Origin: Hoylesella buccalis ATCC 35310
GTDB taxonomy: Bacteria; Bacteroidota; Bacteroidia; Bacteroidales; Bacteroidaceae
Reading direction: 5' to 3'
Assembly: GCF_025151385.1 (NCBI RefSeq)
Contig: NZ_CP102287.1
Location: 2,356,001 to 2,420,000, forward strand
DNA length: 64,000 nucleotides
Program-made: the position numbers and the translations under genes
Part shown: positions 9,500 to 17,546 of the stretch, in pieces
Position numbering within the stretch: position 1 is the stretch's first letter
How the letters are laid out: the number at the start of each line of letters is the position of its first letter
The notes under the pieces: model-generated
What the model was told of the DNA's origin: nothing
Seen by the model: the letters and a program-made list of their open reading frames with translations, nothing else
Database searches by the model: none

Positions 9500-10339
9500 T
9501 CACAGTTGATGCTCCTTGCTTTTTACAAGACCAATAAATTCGTCTATACTGGTTAAATTATAAATGTGGGGAATAATGTTGTAGGCTTCTTGAAGTTTAT
9601 TTTTTGCACTCTTCCAACCAAGTCCGTCAGTAATCCACACAAACTCAAATCCTGAAACAGAGTTTACCTTTGGTGCGATATCTGAATATGAACGCGCAAC
9701 TTCATTGAGTTTCGAACCTCCCCCACTATAAAAGTTAACCTCTATAAGATAAATTGTGTTCTGTGTCTCTACAACGAAATCAAAACGTTTTTCGTCATCT
9801 CCTAAAACAGTTTTAATTTCGCTCCATGTGGCAGATTTGACTTCTCTTTTATAAGCGATATGGTTTTCATCAAAAATTCTTGATACCATATTTTCCATTA
9901 TATATCCACTTCTATTCTTACGAGCATTACTATCAAGACCTGTCTCTATACCAAAAACATAATCAACAAGATTTTTAATTTTTCCATTTGTAAGGATGTC
10001 CGCAAGTCCAGTGGTCTCCAAGTATTCAACAACTCCATCAACGCTTTCAAAAAATCTATTCAGGACTGTGGTTTCGCCCTTGGAATTAAGAACTTTCTTC
10101 TGCCCTCCACCTCGCACTGCAATAAGAACATCCATGATACTAAAGGCTGTTTTGTCACGAAGCCAAATAGTCTCTACACTCTTGCGAAGGTTTGTAGAAC
10201 CTATAAGACTATTCAAAATACAAAGGCTTAACTTTATGTCTTCGACATTCTTCGAGATTTTCCCAAAATTGCAGAAGAAATCCAATGTTTGATTTGTCTC
10301 TTGCAATTGAGACATAAATATTTCAAAATTAGTTTTCAT
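9500..10339 (-). CDS. DpnII-family type II restriction endonuclease (GATC)
   Basis: Cleaves unmethylated GATC. The 279-residue product matches the DpnII/MboI endonuclease family in length and in blocks such as ILNSLIGSTNLR, FSIMDVLIAVRGGGQKKV, and the C-terminal core RFDFVVETQNTIYLIEVNFY followed by GGGSKLNEVARSY, where Asp and Glu-Val-Asn are the likely PD-(D/E)xK-type catalytic residues. It lies 18 bases after the Dam-like methylase stop and is transcribed with it, so methylation is made first. No controller (C) protein gene is visible. The cluster is markedly more AT-rich than the housekeeping genes after 12.3 kb, fitting horizontal acquisition. Confidence 0.92.
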   Translation of the reverse strand: MKTNFEIFMSQLQETNQTLDFFCNFGKISKNVEDIKLSLCILNSLIGSTNLRKSVETIWLRDKTAFSIMDVLIAVRGGGQKKVLNSKGETTVLNRFFESVDGVVEYLETTGLADILTNGKIKNLVDYVFGIETGLDSNARKNRSGYIMENMVSRIFDENHIAYKREVKSATWSEIKTVLGDDEKRFDFVVETQNTIYLIEVNFYSGGGSKLNEVARSYSDIAPKVNSVSGFEFVWITDGLGWKSAKNKLQEAYNIIPHIYNLTSIDEFIGLVKSKEHQL

Positions 10340-10357
10340 TTCTATCTCACATTTTAA

Positions 10358-11344
10358 TCAAACCATACGTGTCAATACATTTTCTTCTGAAATAGCAACA
10401 GGAGTAAATAGCAAATTTTCTCTCACTGCATTTGCTTTGGTTGCCCGATAATTTCGCATCAATATTTCTGTTAGCTTACCCCTCTTTTGTGGATTAGAAT
10501 TAACGCTTCGCGAAGCCCATAAACGTTCTATATGATACGAACTATAAAGCTGATCAAAGAAATTGTCGCTTTCATTTTTTCCCTTACCGTCAGAATTGCT
10601 AAGCATCAACTTATAACCTGCCTTATGAATTTTGTCACAGTAGTTTTTCAATCTTATCTGCGAATTATCATTAAAAGCCTCTTTTGTATAATCATTGAAA
10701 CTTGACGTATCACTTAATGGGCGATATGGCGGATCAAAATAAAAAAGCGTATTACCATGTGCATAATCAAAAGTTGATTCAAAGTCACCATTAAGGATTT
10801 CCACTCCTTGCAACAATTTACTATCCAAACGAATGGTCTCGGCATCACAAATGGTTGGGTTTGTATATTTTCCAAAGGGAACATTAAACTTACCTTTTTT
10901 ATTTACGCGATACAATCCATTAAAACAGGTTTTATTAAGAAATATAAATAGTGTAGTATTTTCAACAATGTCCATGCTTTTTTCGTTGTAATGCTCGCGC
11001 ACTTTCATAAAAAAAGATTTTCTTTCTTCTTCTGTTCCAAGGCTTTGATAGTTTCTTTCCATAGCTCGCAATGAGTCTATCAACTGTTCAGGCATGTCTC
11101 TCACCGCCTGATAGCATTTGCACAAATCTGAGTTGATGTCATTGATAACCGCACGCTCAATATTTGGATAACGTTGAAGCATAAAAAAAAGCATAGCCCC
11201 TCCACCTATAAAAGGTTCTATGTACGTTACATGAGCCCAACTGTCAAAATCAACAGGGAGTTGCTTATCTATTTGGTCTATCAATTGAGTTTTACCTCCA
11301 ACCCATTTGATAAAAGGTTTTGCCTTTAGGGATTTACTTATCAT
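10358..11344 (-). CDS. DpnM/Dam-like adenine-N6 DNA methyltransferase (GATC)
   Basis: An alpha-class adenine methyltransferase that modifies GATC on double-stranded DNA. The 328-residue product has motif X FIKWVGGKTQLI (residues 11-22), the AdoMet-binding motif YIEPFIGGGAMLFF (41-54), the Dam-type block FLNKTCFNGLYRVNKKG, and catalytic DPPY at 204-207. The C-terminal TEILMRNY is also typical of Dam. It is the first gene of the DpnII-like cluster and is expected to be translated ahead of the endonuclease. The final 25 residues extend past the usual Dam end. Confidence 0.93.
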   Translation of the reverse strand: MISKSLKAKPFIKWVGGKTQLIDQIDKQLPVDFDSWAHVTYIEPFIGGGAMLFFMLQRYPNIERAVINDINSDLCKCYQAVRDMPEQLIDSLRAMERNYQSLGTEEERKSFFMKVREHYNEKSMDIVENTTLFIFLNKTCFNGLYRVNKKGKFNVPFGKYTNPTICDAETIRLDSKLLQGVEILNGDFESTFDYAHGNTLFYFDPPYRPLSDTSSFNDYTKEAFNDNSQIRLKNYCDKIHKAGYKLMLSNSDGKGKNESDNFFDQLYSSYHIERLWASRSVNSNPQKRGKLTEILMRNYRATKANAVRENLLFTPVAISEENVLTRMV

Positions 11345-11703
11345 ATACTGTTTTTACAAGCGATCTTCCTTTCTGCAAAGAGTGATTAAATGCAAGGATA
11401 GTAGTCGTTATTTTTGGTTTGAAAGAAAATTAAAACCTTTTTATAGGGTGACACATCAAGCCTCTCACAGTTTTCAAGGAGCAATTGCGTGATACGCCTC
11501 TTACTCGTCTCAGATTAGCCTTGTCTAACATCTTTCGATCTCTCTTGCGAAAGTACATAAAAAACTCTGATTACCCAAATTTTACATTTGAATATACACA
11601 AATGTAGACCAAGTTTCACGCCTCAAATTATTTTACATCTTTTTTACATTCTCTCTACACCGTCATTCTTTCATAACCAATTCATAATCAGGAACTATCC
11701 ACC
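11345..11703 (+). other. Gene-free stretch upstream of the restriction-modification cluster
   Basis: An AT-rich spacer between the divergently placed dpnM-like gene and the repeat at 11704. It should hold the restriction-modification promoter, but I could not identify a convincing TAnnTTTG with a partner -33 box. Small frames here look like noise. Confidence 0.5.
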
Positions 11704-12241
11704 AGCACGCCAATTTGTTGAATATTTTATCAAAAAATGGCCCCAAAAACGGCTCTTCAAAACTTTCAATCTAGAAAAAAACAATAGGCAAACGTACTGC
11801 AAACAAGCGGTTATTTGGTGCGTCATGTCGATTATTTACACAAAAAAGCGGGTTTTAAACGATAAAAGGCATCATTTTGCCTGCTTACCAACATGCCTTT
11901 GCCCCGCAAAAGCATACACATTAGGCACTTCAAGCAATGCTTTTGGCAGAAAAGCGCATGACTTTCGAGAGCCAATTATTGGTGAAAATTCGTAACGCTG
12001 TGCGTATTAATGAGATACAAAAGTAGCTCATGCTTGGCGTATTTGTGTCCAAGATCAAGGTTGTTCGCAAATACGCCAAGGAGAGAAGGGTATGCTGTCA
12101 AGAAAATTCTTTATGTCTGATTGGCAGTCACTCCACATCATCTACAAAACAGATAGGACAAATTTTAGCGCATCCAGTTTGTTAATAAAGCGTAAAAAAA
12201 GAACCTACTTTATGATTGATAGATAAAAGTATGAAAAGTAT
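11704..12241 (+). repeat. ~540-bp intergenic repeat, copy A (inverted partner at 62520-63057)
   Basis: Reads plus-to-plus against the reverse complement of 62520-63057 with high identity over both flanks. Positions 11704-11948 and 12034-12241 match well, while the 85-base middle (11949-12033) shows almost no similarity to the equally long middle of copy B. A perfect 12-bp inverted repeat, TTGGCGTATTTG/CAAATACGCCAA at 12034-12079, is conserved in both copies. The small frame at 11588-11995 is shared in part, but the differences between copies are mostly amino-acid changing, so protein coding is doubtful. It contains no recognised transposase. Confidence 0.85.
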
Positions 12242-12284
12242 TTTATAAATTTGTCAAACACCTTAAATTCTATTATATTGTTAT

Positions 12285-13082
12285 ATGTTAGGAGCCATCA
12301 TCGGCGACATTGTAGGTTCGCCATACGAATTTGAGCAATCTGCGCCAAAAGCAGGTTTTACCCTCTTTGCGGAAGAATGCAGTTACACCGACGACACCAT
12401 CTGTACGGTGGCCATAGCCGATGCCATACTCCGGATGCGCCCTTATCAAGAGTCGCTCCTCGACTGGTGTCACCGCTATCCCAACCCCATGAACGGGTAT
12501 GGCAACATGTATCAAACTTGGCTACAAGAGAAGAACCCACTCCCACAAAGTTCGTTTGGCAATGGCGCAGCCATGCGCGTTAGTCCGATAGGATGGCTCT
12601 TCGACGACTTTCACGACGTGCTTCGCGAAAGCAAACGCTGCACCGAGGTAAGCCATTGCCACAGCGAAGGCATCAGGGGAGCGCAGTGCATCGCCACGCT
12701 GGTGTATTGGCTACGCACCTGTCGCATCACGAAAGACGAAATAGAAAGCGCCGTCAAAAGCAAATTCGGGTATGACATTCCACCCTTGAAAGACATCTAC
12801 AGAATAGGCAGTCAGGGACACTTTGACAGCACATGTCAAGAAACGGTTCCATGGGCCATCCGCTGTTTCTTGGAAAGTGAGAGCTTTGAAGACGCCATTC
12901 GAATTGCCGTTGGGGCTGGTGGCGATACCGACACCAAGGCTGCCATCTGCGGGAGCATTGCCGAGGCATATTATGAAGTGCCGGAAGAACTGATTGAACA
13001 GGCTTACGAATACCTGCCCAGCGACATGCTACGCGTCATTGATCGTTTCTACGATCACGTGGGAAGGAGGATCGATTCGTAG
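12285..13082 (+). CDS. ADP-ribosylglycohydrolase family protein
   Basis: A DraG/ARH-type hydrolase that removes ADP-ribose from proteins or small molecules. The 265-residue product shows the dinuclear-metal motifs: MLGAIIGDIVGSPYE at the N-terminus, SYTDDT near residue 34, and AVGAGGDTDTKAAICGSIAEA near residue 208. NGAAMRVSPIGW is another family block. Length and motif order are those of stand-alone ADP-ribosylglycohydrolases. The actual substrate is unknown, and no ADP-ribosyltransferase gene is adjacent. The start ATG opens directly on the conserved GAIIGD motif, supporting it. Confidence 0.92.
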   Translation: MLGAIIGDIVGSPYEFEQSAPKAGFTLFAEECSYTDDTICTVAIADAILRMRPYQESLLDWCHRYPNPMNGYGNMYQTWLQEKNPLPQSSFGNGAAMRVSPIGWLFDDFHDVLRESKRCTEVSHCHSEGIRGAQCIATLVYWLRTCRITKDEIESAVKSKFGYDIPPLKDIYRIGSQGHFDSTCQETVPWAIRCFLESESFEDAIRIAVGAGGDTDTKAAICGSIAEAYYEVPEELIEQAYEYLPSDMLRVIDRFYDHVGRRIDS

Positions 13083-13115
13083 CATCACGCAGCATAACCC
13101 ACAAACAACAACGAC

Positions 13116-13152
13116 ACGGCCACCCATCGATCTTCATACGATAGGTGGCCGT
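13116..13152 (+). terminator. Hairpin between convergent genes
   Basis: ACGGCCACC-C-ATCG pairs with CGAT-A-GGTGGCCGT across a 9-base loop. There is only a weak T-run. Its position between two convergent genes suggests a bidirectional terminator. Confidence 0.6.
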
Positions 13153-13236
13153 TTCGATTGATGTTGAATTTACAATCATGCTCCATGACCATGACAGACG
13201 GGCATCAGGCCTACGGATGTCATGATGGGACGCTTG

Positions 13237-15087
13237 CTATTTGTTGTTCTTCAAGAAGATGCGTGACGAATTGAGCACCGCCAATAGTGCCACACCCGAA
13301 TCGGCAAACACGGCCATCCACAGGTTAGCCAGGCCCAACAAGCCCAACAGCATCACCAGAGCCTTGATGATGAGGGCCAGCCAGATGTTCTGATTGACGA
13401 TTCGGCGCGTGTATTTACCGATACGGATGGCATCGGCCACCTTCGAAGGTTGATCGGTCTGGATGATGATATCGGCGGTTTCGATGGCCATGTCAGAACC
13501 CAAACCACCCATGGCAATGCCCACATCGCTCAGTGCCAGCACCGGTGCGTCGTTGATACCATCGCCCACAAAGGCCACTCGCTGACCCATGTGTTTGGCC
13601 TGCTCTATGTGTTTCACCTTGCCTTCGGGCAGCAAGTCACCGTAAGCCTTGCGTATGCCGAGGCTCGAAGCCACCTTTGAAACCAGCTCTTGACGATCGC
13701 CCGACAGCATCTCCACACGCACGGGCAGCGATTCAACAGCCTGTTTGGCATCATCTTTCACCTTGTCAGCCAGGATGATATGCCCCACATAGCGACCGAG
13801 ATGGGCCACACAAACCACAGTTTCGGGAATATTGCGCAACGCATCAGGAAAGAACACGTTTTCACGTTCCAGCAGTTTCAGGTTGCCCACCAGCCACTCA
13901 TCGGTCTGCAAGCCATGCCCGGCAATGTCTTTAGCATCGATCTTCTCGTCCGTCGGACAATAACGCACGATGGCTTTAGCGATGGGATGATTGCTCGACT
14001 TCTCGATAGCCGACACCGTTTTGAGTGCTTCCTCATCCAGTCCCTCCACACTTTGCACGGCAAATTCGCCCGTAGTGAGCGTGCCGGTCTTGTCGAACAT
14101 CACCAAATCAACCTCGGTAATGGCATCCAGGTAGTTGCTCCCCTTGAACAGAATGCCCCGCTTGGAGGCCGAACCGATGCCGGCAAAATAGCCCAGCGGC
14201 ACGCTGATGACCAGTGCACAGGGGCAAGAGATAACCAGGAAGACCAACGCACGGCGGAACCACTCGCTGAAAACGTAGGTAAAGTTGGCGTCGAACAAAC
14301 TATATAGATAAGGTAGCAGAATGGTCAAGGCCGCCAGCATGACGACAATGGGGGTATAAATGCGGGCGAAGCGACGAATGAACAGTTCGGTAGGAGCCTT
14401 GCGATCGGCAGCATCTTCCACCATTTTCAAGATGCGCGAGATGGCTGATTGGCTTTCAGGACGGGTCACCTTGAGGCGTAAAACTTGGTCAACGGCTATC
14501 ATGCCCGCCATCACTTCCTCGCCTTTCTCCATCGTTCGGGGCATCGATTCGCCCGTCAGAGCTGCGGTGTTCAGTGAGGCTGAATCTGACAACAGCGTTC
14601 CATCAAGTGGCACTCGCTCGCCAGCCTTCACCTCTATCACATCGCCCACGGCCACTTCAGCGGGCTGTTTCTCCACGGTTGTGCCATCAACGACCACGCG
14701 AGCCAGGGTTGGTCTGAAAGCCACCAGCGCGCGAATGTTGTCTCTGGCACGGTCTACAGCACGGTCTTGCAACGCCTCACCAATGCAGTACAACAGCATC
14801 ACGGCAACCGCTTCGGGATATTCACCGATGGCGAAAGCACCGATACAAGCTATCGTCATGAGCATGAACTCACTGAATACGTCGCCTTTCGCGGCGCATT
14901 CCCACGCTTCTTTCATCACCGGCAGGCCCACAAAGGCAAACGCAACAACGTACCATGCCAAGGATATCCATTGGTCATCGAGAATCGTTAACCCAATATA
15001 TGGGGCTGCTATGCCCACAACAAGCATCACGCCCGACAGGATAATCTTCCACCAAGCCATCTGCTCTTCTTCATGAATGTCTTCCAT
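13237..15087 (-). CDS. P1B-type heavy-metal-translocating ATPase, Zn/Cd/Pb group
   Basis: Exports divalent soft metals across the inner membrane using ATP. The 616-residue product has TGES (about 178-181), the ion-site motif SCPC (CPC at 288-290), the phosphorylation site DKTGTLT (Asp332), the soft-metal HP motif (367-368) and GDGINDAP. Near the C-terminus, FADSGVALLAVLNSSR places Asp at about 596, the residue that in ZntA helps select Zn/Cd/Pb over Cu. The N-terminal heavy-metal-associated domain common in this family is absent; the protein begins with a short acidic segment (MEDIHEEEQ). It stands alone, with a palindrome at its promoter suggesting metal-responsive control. Confidence 0.92.
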   Translation of the reverse strand: MEDIHEEEQMAWWKIILSGVMLVVGIAAPYIGLTILDDQWISLAWYVVAFAFVGLPVMKEAWECAAKGDVFSEFMLMTIACIGAFAIGEYPEAVAVMLLYCIGEALQDRAVDRARDNIRALVAFRPTLARVVVDGTTVEKQPAEVAVGDVIEVKAGERVPLDGTLLSDSASLNTAALTGESMPRTMEKGEEVMAGMIAVDQVLRLKVTRPESQSAISRILKMVEDAADRKAPTELFIRRFARIYTPIVVMLAALTILLPYLYSLFDANFTYVFSEWFRRALVFLVISCPCALVISVPLGYFAGIGSASKRGILFKGSNYLDAITEVDLVMFDKTGTLTTGEFAVQSVEGLDEEALKTVSAIEKSSNHPIAKAIVRYCPTDEKIDAKDIAGHGLQTDEWLVGNLKLLERENVFFPDALRNIPETVVCVAHLGRYVGHIILADKVKDDAKQAVESLPVRVEMLSGDRQELVSKVASSLGIRKAYGDLLPEGKVKHIEQAKHMGQRVAFVGDGINDAPVLALSDVGIAMGGLGSDMAIETADIIIQTDQPSKVADAIRIGKYTRRIVNQNIWLALIIKALVMLLGLLGLANLWMAVFADSGVALLAVLNSSRIFLKNNK

Positions 15088-15117
15088 ATCTTTGTATATA
15101 TTAAAATTTTACTGGTG

Positions 15118-15152
15118 CAAAAGTACGAAAAAGAAGATGCAACCGGGTTGCA
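15118..15152 (-). promoter_or_regulatory. P-type ATPase promoter with palindromic operator candidate
   Basis: On the minus strand TACTTTTG (15118-15125) matches TAnnTTTG. Just upstream lies the perfect odd palindrome TGCAACCGGGTTGCA (15138-15152), followed by a looser TGCAA...TTGCA pair extending to 15166. It overlaps where a -33 box would be, so a repressor or activator site is plausible. No regulator gene is adjacent. Confidence 0.5.
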
Positions 15153-15256
15153 AAGTACACCTTGCATCAAGGAAAAGAGCCACTTGTCACACGCCATTCT
15201 TTGTCTCGGCATGCGTTAAATAACATCTGTTGCAAGCATTATCAATTAAAAATGAT

Positions 15257-15333
15257 TATCTTTGCATAAGATAGGCGGCACCTCAACAAAACAAACAAGT
15301 TTGCTTTGTATTCGGTTTGCACTATCTTTGCAT
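15257..15333 (+). repeat. 77-bp promoter-bearing repeat element, copy 1 (upstream of ruvB)
   Basis: Shares with 17439-17515 the left block TTTGCATAAGATAGGCGGCA plus CCTCAA and the right block TTCGGTTTGCACTATCTTTG plus CAT; both copies are exactly 77 bases. The ends are imperfect inverted repeats (GATAG...CTATC). The centre differs in sequence but forms a hairpin in each: here ACAAAACAAAC/GTTTGCTTTGT. The right end supplies the -7 box TATCTTTG (15323-15330) for ruvB, with a TTTG 19 bases upstream at 15300-15303; the left end carries another TATCTTTG. Confidence 0.85.
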
Positions 15334-15360
15334 AAATTAAAAACGACTGTCCCGACAAGT

Positions 15361-16395
15361 ATGGAAGAAGATTTCGACATCAGAGATGAACGCATTTCAT
15401 CGGCAGAAAAAGAGTTTGAGAATGCGTTGAGGCCCCTGAAATTCAACGATTTCAGCGGGCAGCCTAAGGTTGTGGAGAATCTTCAGATCTTCGTAGAGGC
15501 TGCCAAATACCGTGGCGAACCGCTCGATCACACCCTCTTGCACGGGCCTCCCGGACTGGGAAAGACCACCTTGAGCAACATTATTGCCAACGAACTGGGC
15601 GTAGGGTTCAAACTGACCAGCGGACCAGTGCTCGACAAACCAGGCGACTTGGCTGGCATCTTGACCTCGCTCGAGCCAAACGACGTGCTGTTCATTGATG
15701 AGATCCACCGTCTGTCGGCAGTAGTCGAAGAGTATCTGTACTCGGCCATGGAAGACTATCGCATCGACATCATGATCGACAAGGGCCCGTCGGCGCGCTC
15801 TATCCAAATAGACTTGAACCCGTTTACCTTGGTGGGAGCCACCACGAGAAGCGGACTGCTCACGGCACCGCTGCGTGCTCGTTTCGGCATCAACATGCAC
15901 TTGGAGTACTATGCGCCCGAAACATTGCAGAAAATCATCAGGCGCAGCGCAAACATCCTAAACGTACCCATTGACGAGGACGCCGCTTACGAGATTGCAC
16001 GCCGCTCCAGAGGAACGCCTCGTATCGCCAACGCACTGCTGAGAAGGGTGCGCGATTTCGCACAAGTCAAGGGAAATGGCAGCATCAACACCCGCATCGC
16101 ACAGTTTGCCTTGCAGGCATTGAACATCGACCAATATGGCCTGGACGAGATAGACAACAAAATCTTGCTCACCATCATCGACAAGTTCCGGGGCGGTCCC
16201 GTAGGACTAAGCACCATTGCGACCGCCATTGGCGAAGATACGGGTACGGTGGAAGAGGTGTACGAGCCTTTCCTCATCATGGAAGGATTCATCAAGCGAA
16301 CGCCAAGAGGGCGCATGGCCACTCATTTGGCCTACGAACATCTGGGCAGAGATCTTTACAAAGGCAACTTGATGGAACCCGGACTGTTTACTTAA
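15361..16395 (+). CDS. ruvB: Holliday junction branch-migration helicase RuvB
   Basis: The AAA+ motor that with RuvA drives branch migration of Holliday junctions in recombination repair. From ATG 15361 the product has 344 residues, the usual RuvB length. Walker A GPPGLGKT is at 62-69, then Walker B FIDEIHRL, sensor [18 protein letters not shown] with the arginine finger, and the C-terminal winged helix ([18 protein letters not shown]). A frame extending back to 15262 runs through the promoter repeat and is rejected. The coaD start follows 16 bases after the stop, so ruvB and coaD are probably cotranscribed. Confidence 0.97.
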   Translation: MEEDFDIRDERISSAEKEFENALRPLKFNDFSGQPKVVENLQIFVEAAKYRGEPLDHTLLHGPPGLGKTTLSNIIANELGVGFKLTSGPVLDKPGDLAGILTSLEPNDVLFIDEIHRLSAVVEEYLYSAMEDYRIDIMIDKGPSARSIQIDLNPFTLVGATTRSGLLTAPLRARFGINMHLEYYAPETLQKIIRRSANILNVPIDEDAAYEIARRSRGTPRIANALLRRVRDFAQVKGNGSINTRIAQFALQALNIDQYGLDEIDNKILLTIIDKFRGGPVGLSTIATAIGEDTGTVEEVYEPFLIMEGFIKRTPRGRMATHLAYEHLGRDLYKGNLMEPGLFT

Positions 16396-16411
16396 CGACA
16401 AGGAAGAAAAC

Positions 16412-16885
16412 ATGGACAGCAATCCCAGAATCGGCATTTTCGTAGGCAGTTTCGATCCCTACACCATCGGACACGACTCCATCGTGCGTCGCATCTTGCC
16501 CCTGTTTGACCGCTTGGTCATCGGTGTGGGTGTGAACATGCAAAAAAAATATAGATACAGCGAGGAAGAACGCATCAAGGCCATTGGCGATTTGTATGCC
16601 GATGAGCCGCGCATCAGCGTGAAGTCGTATCACGACTTGGCCGTGGATTTCGCCAAACGAGAGGGTGCCAAATATCTCATCAAAGGCGTACGATCGGTGA
16701 AAGACTTTGAGTACGAGCGCGAACAAGCCGACATCAATCGGCAAATCGGCGGCATCGACACAATCCTGCTCTTTGCCGACCCAGGGATGGCCAGCGTGAG
16801 TTCGTCCCTCGTGCGCGAGCTTTTACACTATGGTGCCGATGCATCCATGTTTCTTCCCCAACGAAAAACAGATCATACAAAATAG
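16412..16885 (+). CDS. coaD: Phosphopantetheine adenylyltransferase
   Basis: Transfers AMP from ATP to 4'-phosphopantetheine, giving dephospho-CoA in coenzyme A synthesis. The 157-residue product has the nucleotidyltransferase signature GSFDPYTIGHDSI (TIGH at 18-21), the substrate block KYLIKGVRSVKDFEYE and the C-terminal SVSSSLVREL corresponding to the ISSTxVR motif. It follows ruvB by 16 bases, and ybeY follows 48 bases on. Confidence 0.96.
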   Translation: MDSNPRIGIFVGSFDPYTIGHDSIVRRILPLFDRLVIGVGVNMQKKYRYSEEERIKAIGDLYADEPRISVKSYHDLAVDFAKREGAKYLIKGVRSVKDFEYEREQADINRQIGGIDTILLFADPGMASVSSSLVRELLHYGADASMFLPQRKTDHTK

Positions 16886-16933
16886 ATCTAACAGACACAC
16901 TCATGCGAGTGGAAACCGAAAAATGGTTTTTAT

Positions 16934-17359
16934 ATGATTACCTATAACACAGACGGCGTGAAGATGCCGAAGATTAAAAAGCGCGAAACATCCGCTTGGA
17001 TCAAGGCCGTGGCAGCCACCTACGGACGCAAAATAGGAGAGGTGGGCTATATGTTCGTTGACGACGAGAAGATTCTGGAAGTGAACAACGAGTACTTGGG
17101 ACACGACTATTACACCGATATCATCACCTTTGATTACGACGAGGGCGACATCATCAACGGTGACATCGTCATCAGTCTGGACACGGTGCGCACCAACGCA
17201 GAACGTTTCGGCAAGCCTTACGAGGAAGAACTCTATCGCGTGATTATCCATGGCATCCTGCATCTCTGCGGCATCAACGACAAAGGACCGGGCGAACGCG
17301 AGATTATGGAGGCTGCGGAAGATAAGGCTTTGGCCATGAGAAAGCAGAAAACGACATAA
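16934..17359 (+). CDS. ybeY: Endoribonuclease/rRNA maturation factor YbeY
   Basis: A metal-dependent single-strand RNase involved in 16S rRNA 3' maturation and ribosome quality control. The 141-residue product carries HGILHLCGINDKG with His106 and His110; the third metal His of the classical H-x3-H-x5-H motif is replaced (Asn-Asp-Lys follows the Gly-Ile), a variation I associate with Bacteroidota members. The upstream block YYTDIITFDY and GDIVISLDTV are also typical. It is the third gene of the ruvB-coaD-ybeY group. Confidence 0.93.
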   Translation: MITYNTDGVKMPKIKKRETSAWIKAVAATYGRKIGEVGYMFVDDEKILEVNNEYLGHDYYTDIITFDYDEGDIINGDIVISLDTVRTNAERFGKPYEEELYRVIIHGILHLCGINDKGPGEREIMEAAEDKALAMRKQKTT

Positions 17360-17438
17360 AATGAGCTATCAGGAGGTAGGCTACGGTCTCTCTCTTTGGC
17401 TTTTTGTAACGCAGGTAACAAATATAAAAGTTTTTCAG

Positions 17439-17515
17439 TACTTTTGCATAAGATAGGCGGCACCTCAATATAGAAAGTAAACTTTCTCTATTTTCGGTTT
17501 GCACTATCTTTGCAT
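17439..17515 (+). repeat. 77-bp promoter-bearing repeat element, copy 2 (upstream of nadB)
   Basis: Matches copy 1 at both ends and in length. The left end begins TACTTTTGCATAAGATAGGC and the right end is CGGTTTGCACTATCTTTG plus CAT. The unique centre forms ATAGAAAGT/ACTTTCTCTAT around AA, with a different stem sequence from copy 1. The right-hand -7 box TATCTTTG is at 17505-17512, 34 bases before the nadB start. Confidence 0.85.
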
Positions 17516-17546
17516 CAAACGGTAAATGAACATCATATAGCACATC

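Noticed and set aside
11588..11995. A 135-codon frame in repeat copy A, partly shared with 62858-63154 in copy B
   Set aside because: The shared segment differs mainly at amino-acid-changing positions, the frames start and end differently, and no signal or ribosome site is seen. It is better explained as part of the repeat than as a protein gene.
12034..12079. Palindrome in the repeat as a CRISPR or simple terminator
   Set aside because: There is only one palindrome per copy, no spacer-repeat periodicity, no cas genes and no T-run.
13690..15076. Long plus-strand frames opposite the P-type ATPase
   Set aside because: Low-complexity composition and full overlap with a clearly recognised gene; antisense shadows.
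15262..15360. N-terminal extension of RuvB
   Set aside because: It would be translated from inside the 77-bp repeat and its promoter. The conserved RuvB length fits ATG 15361.
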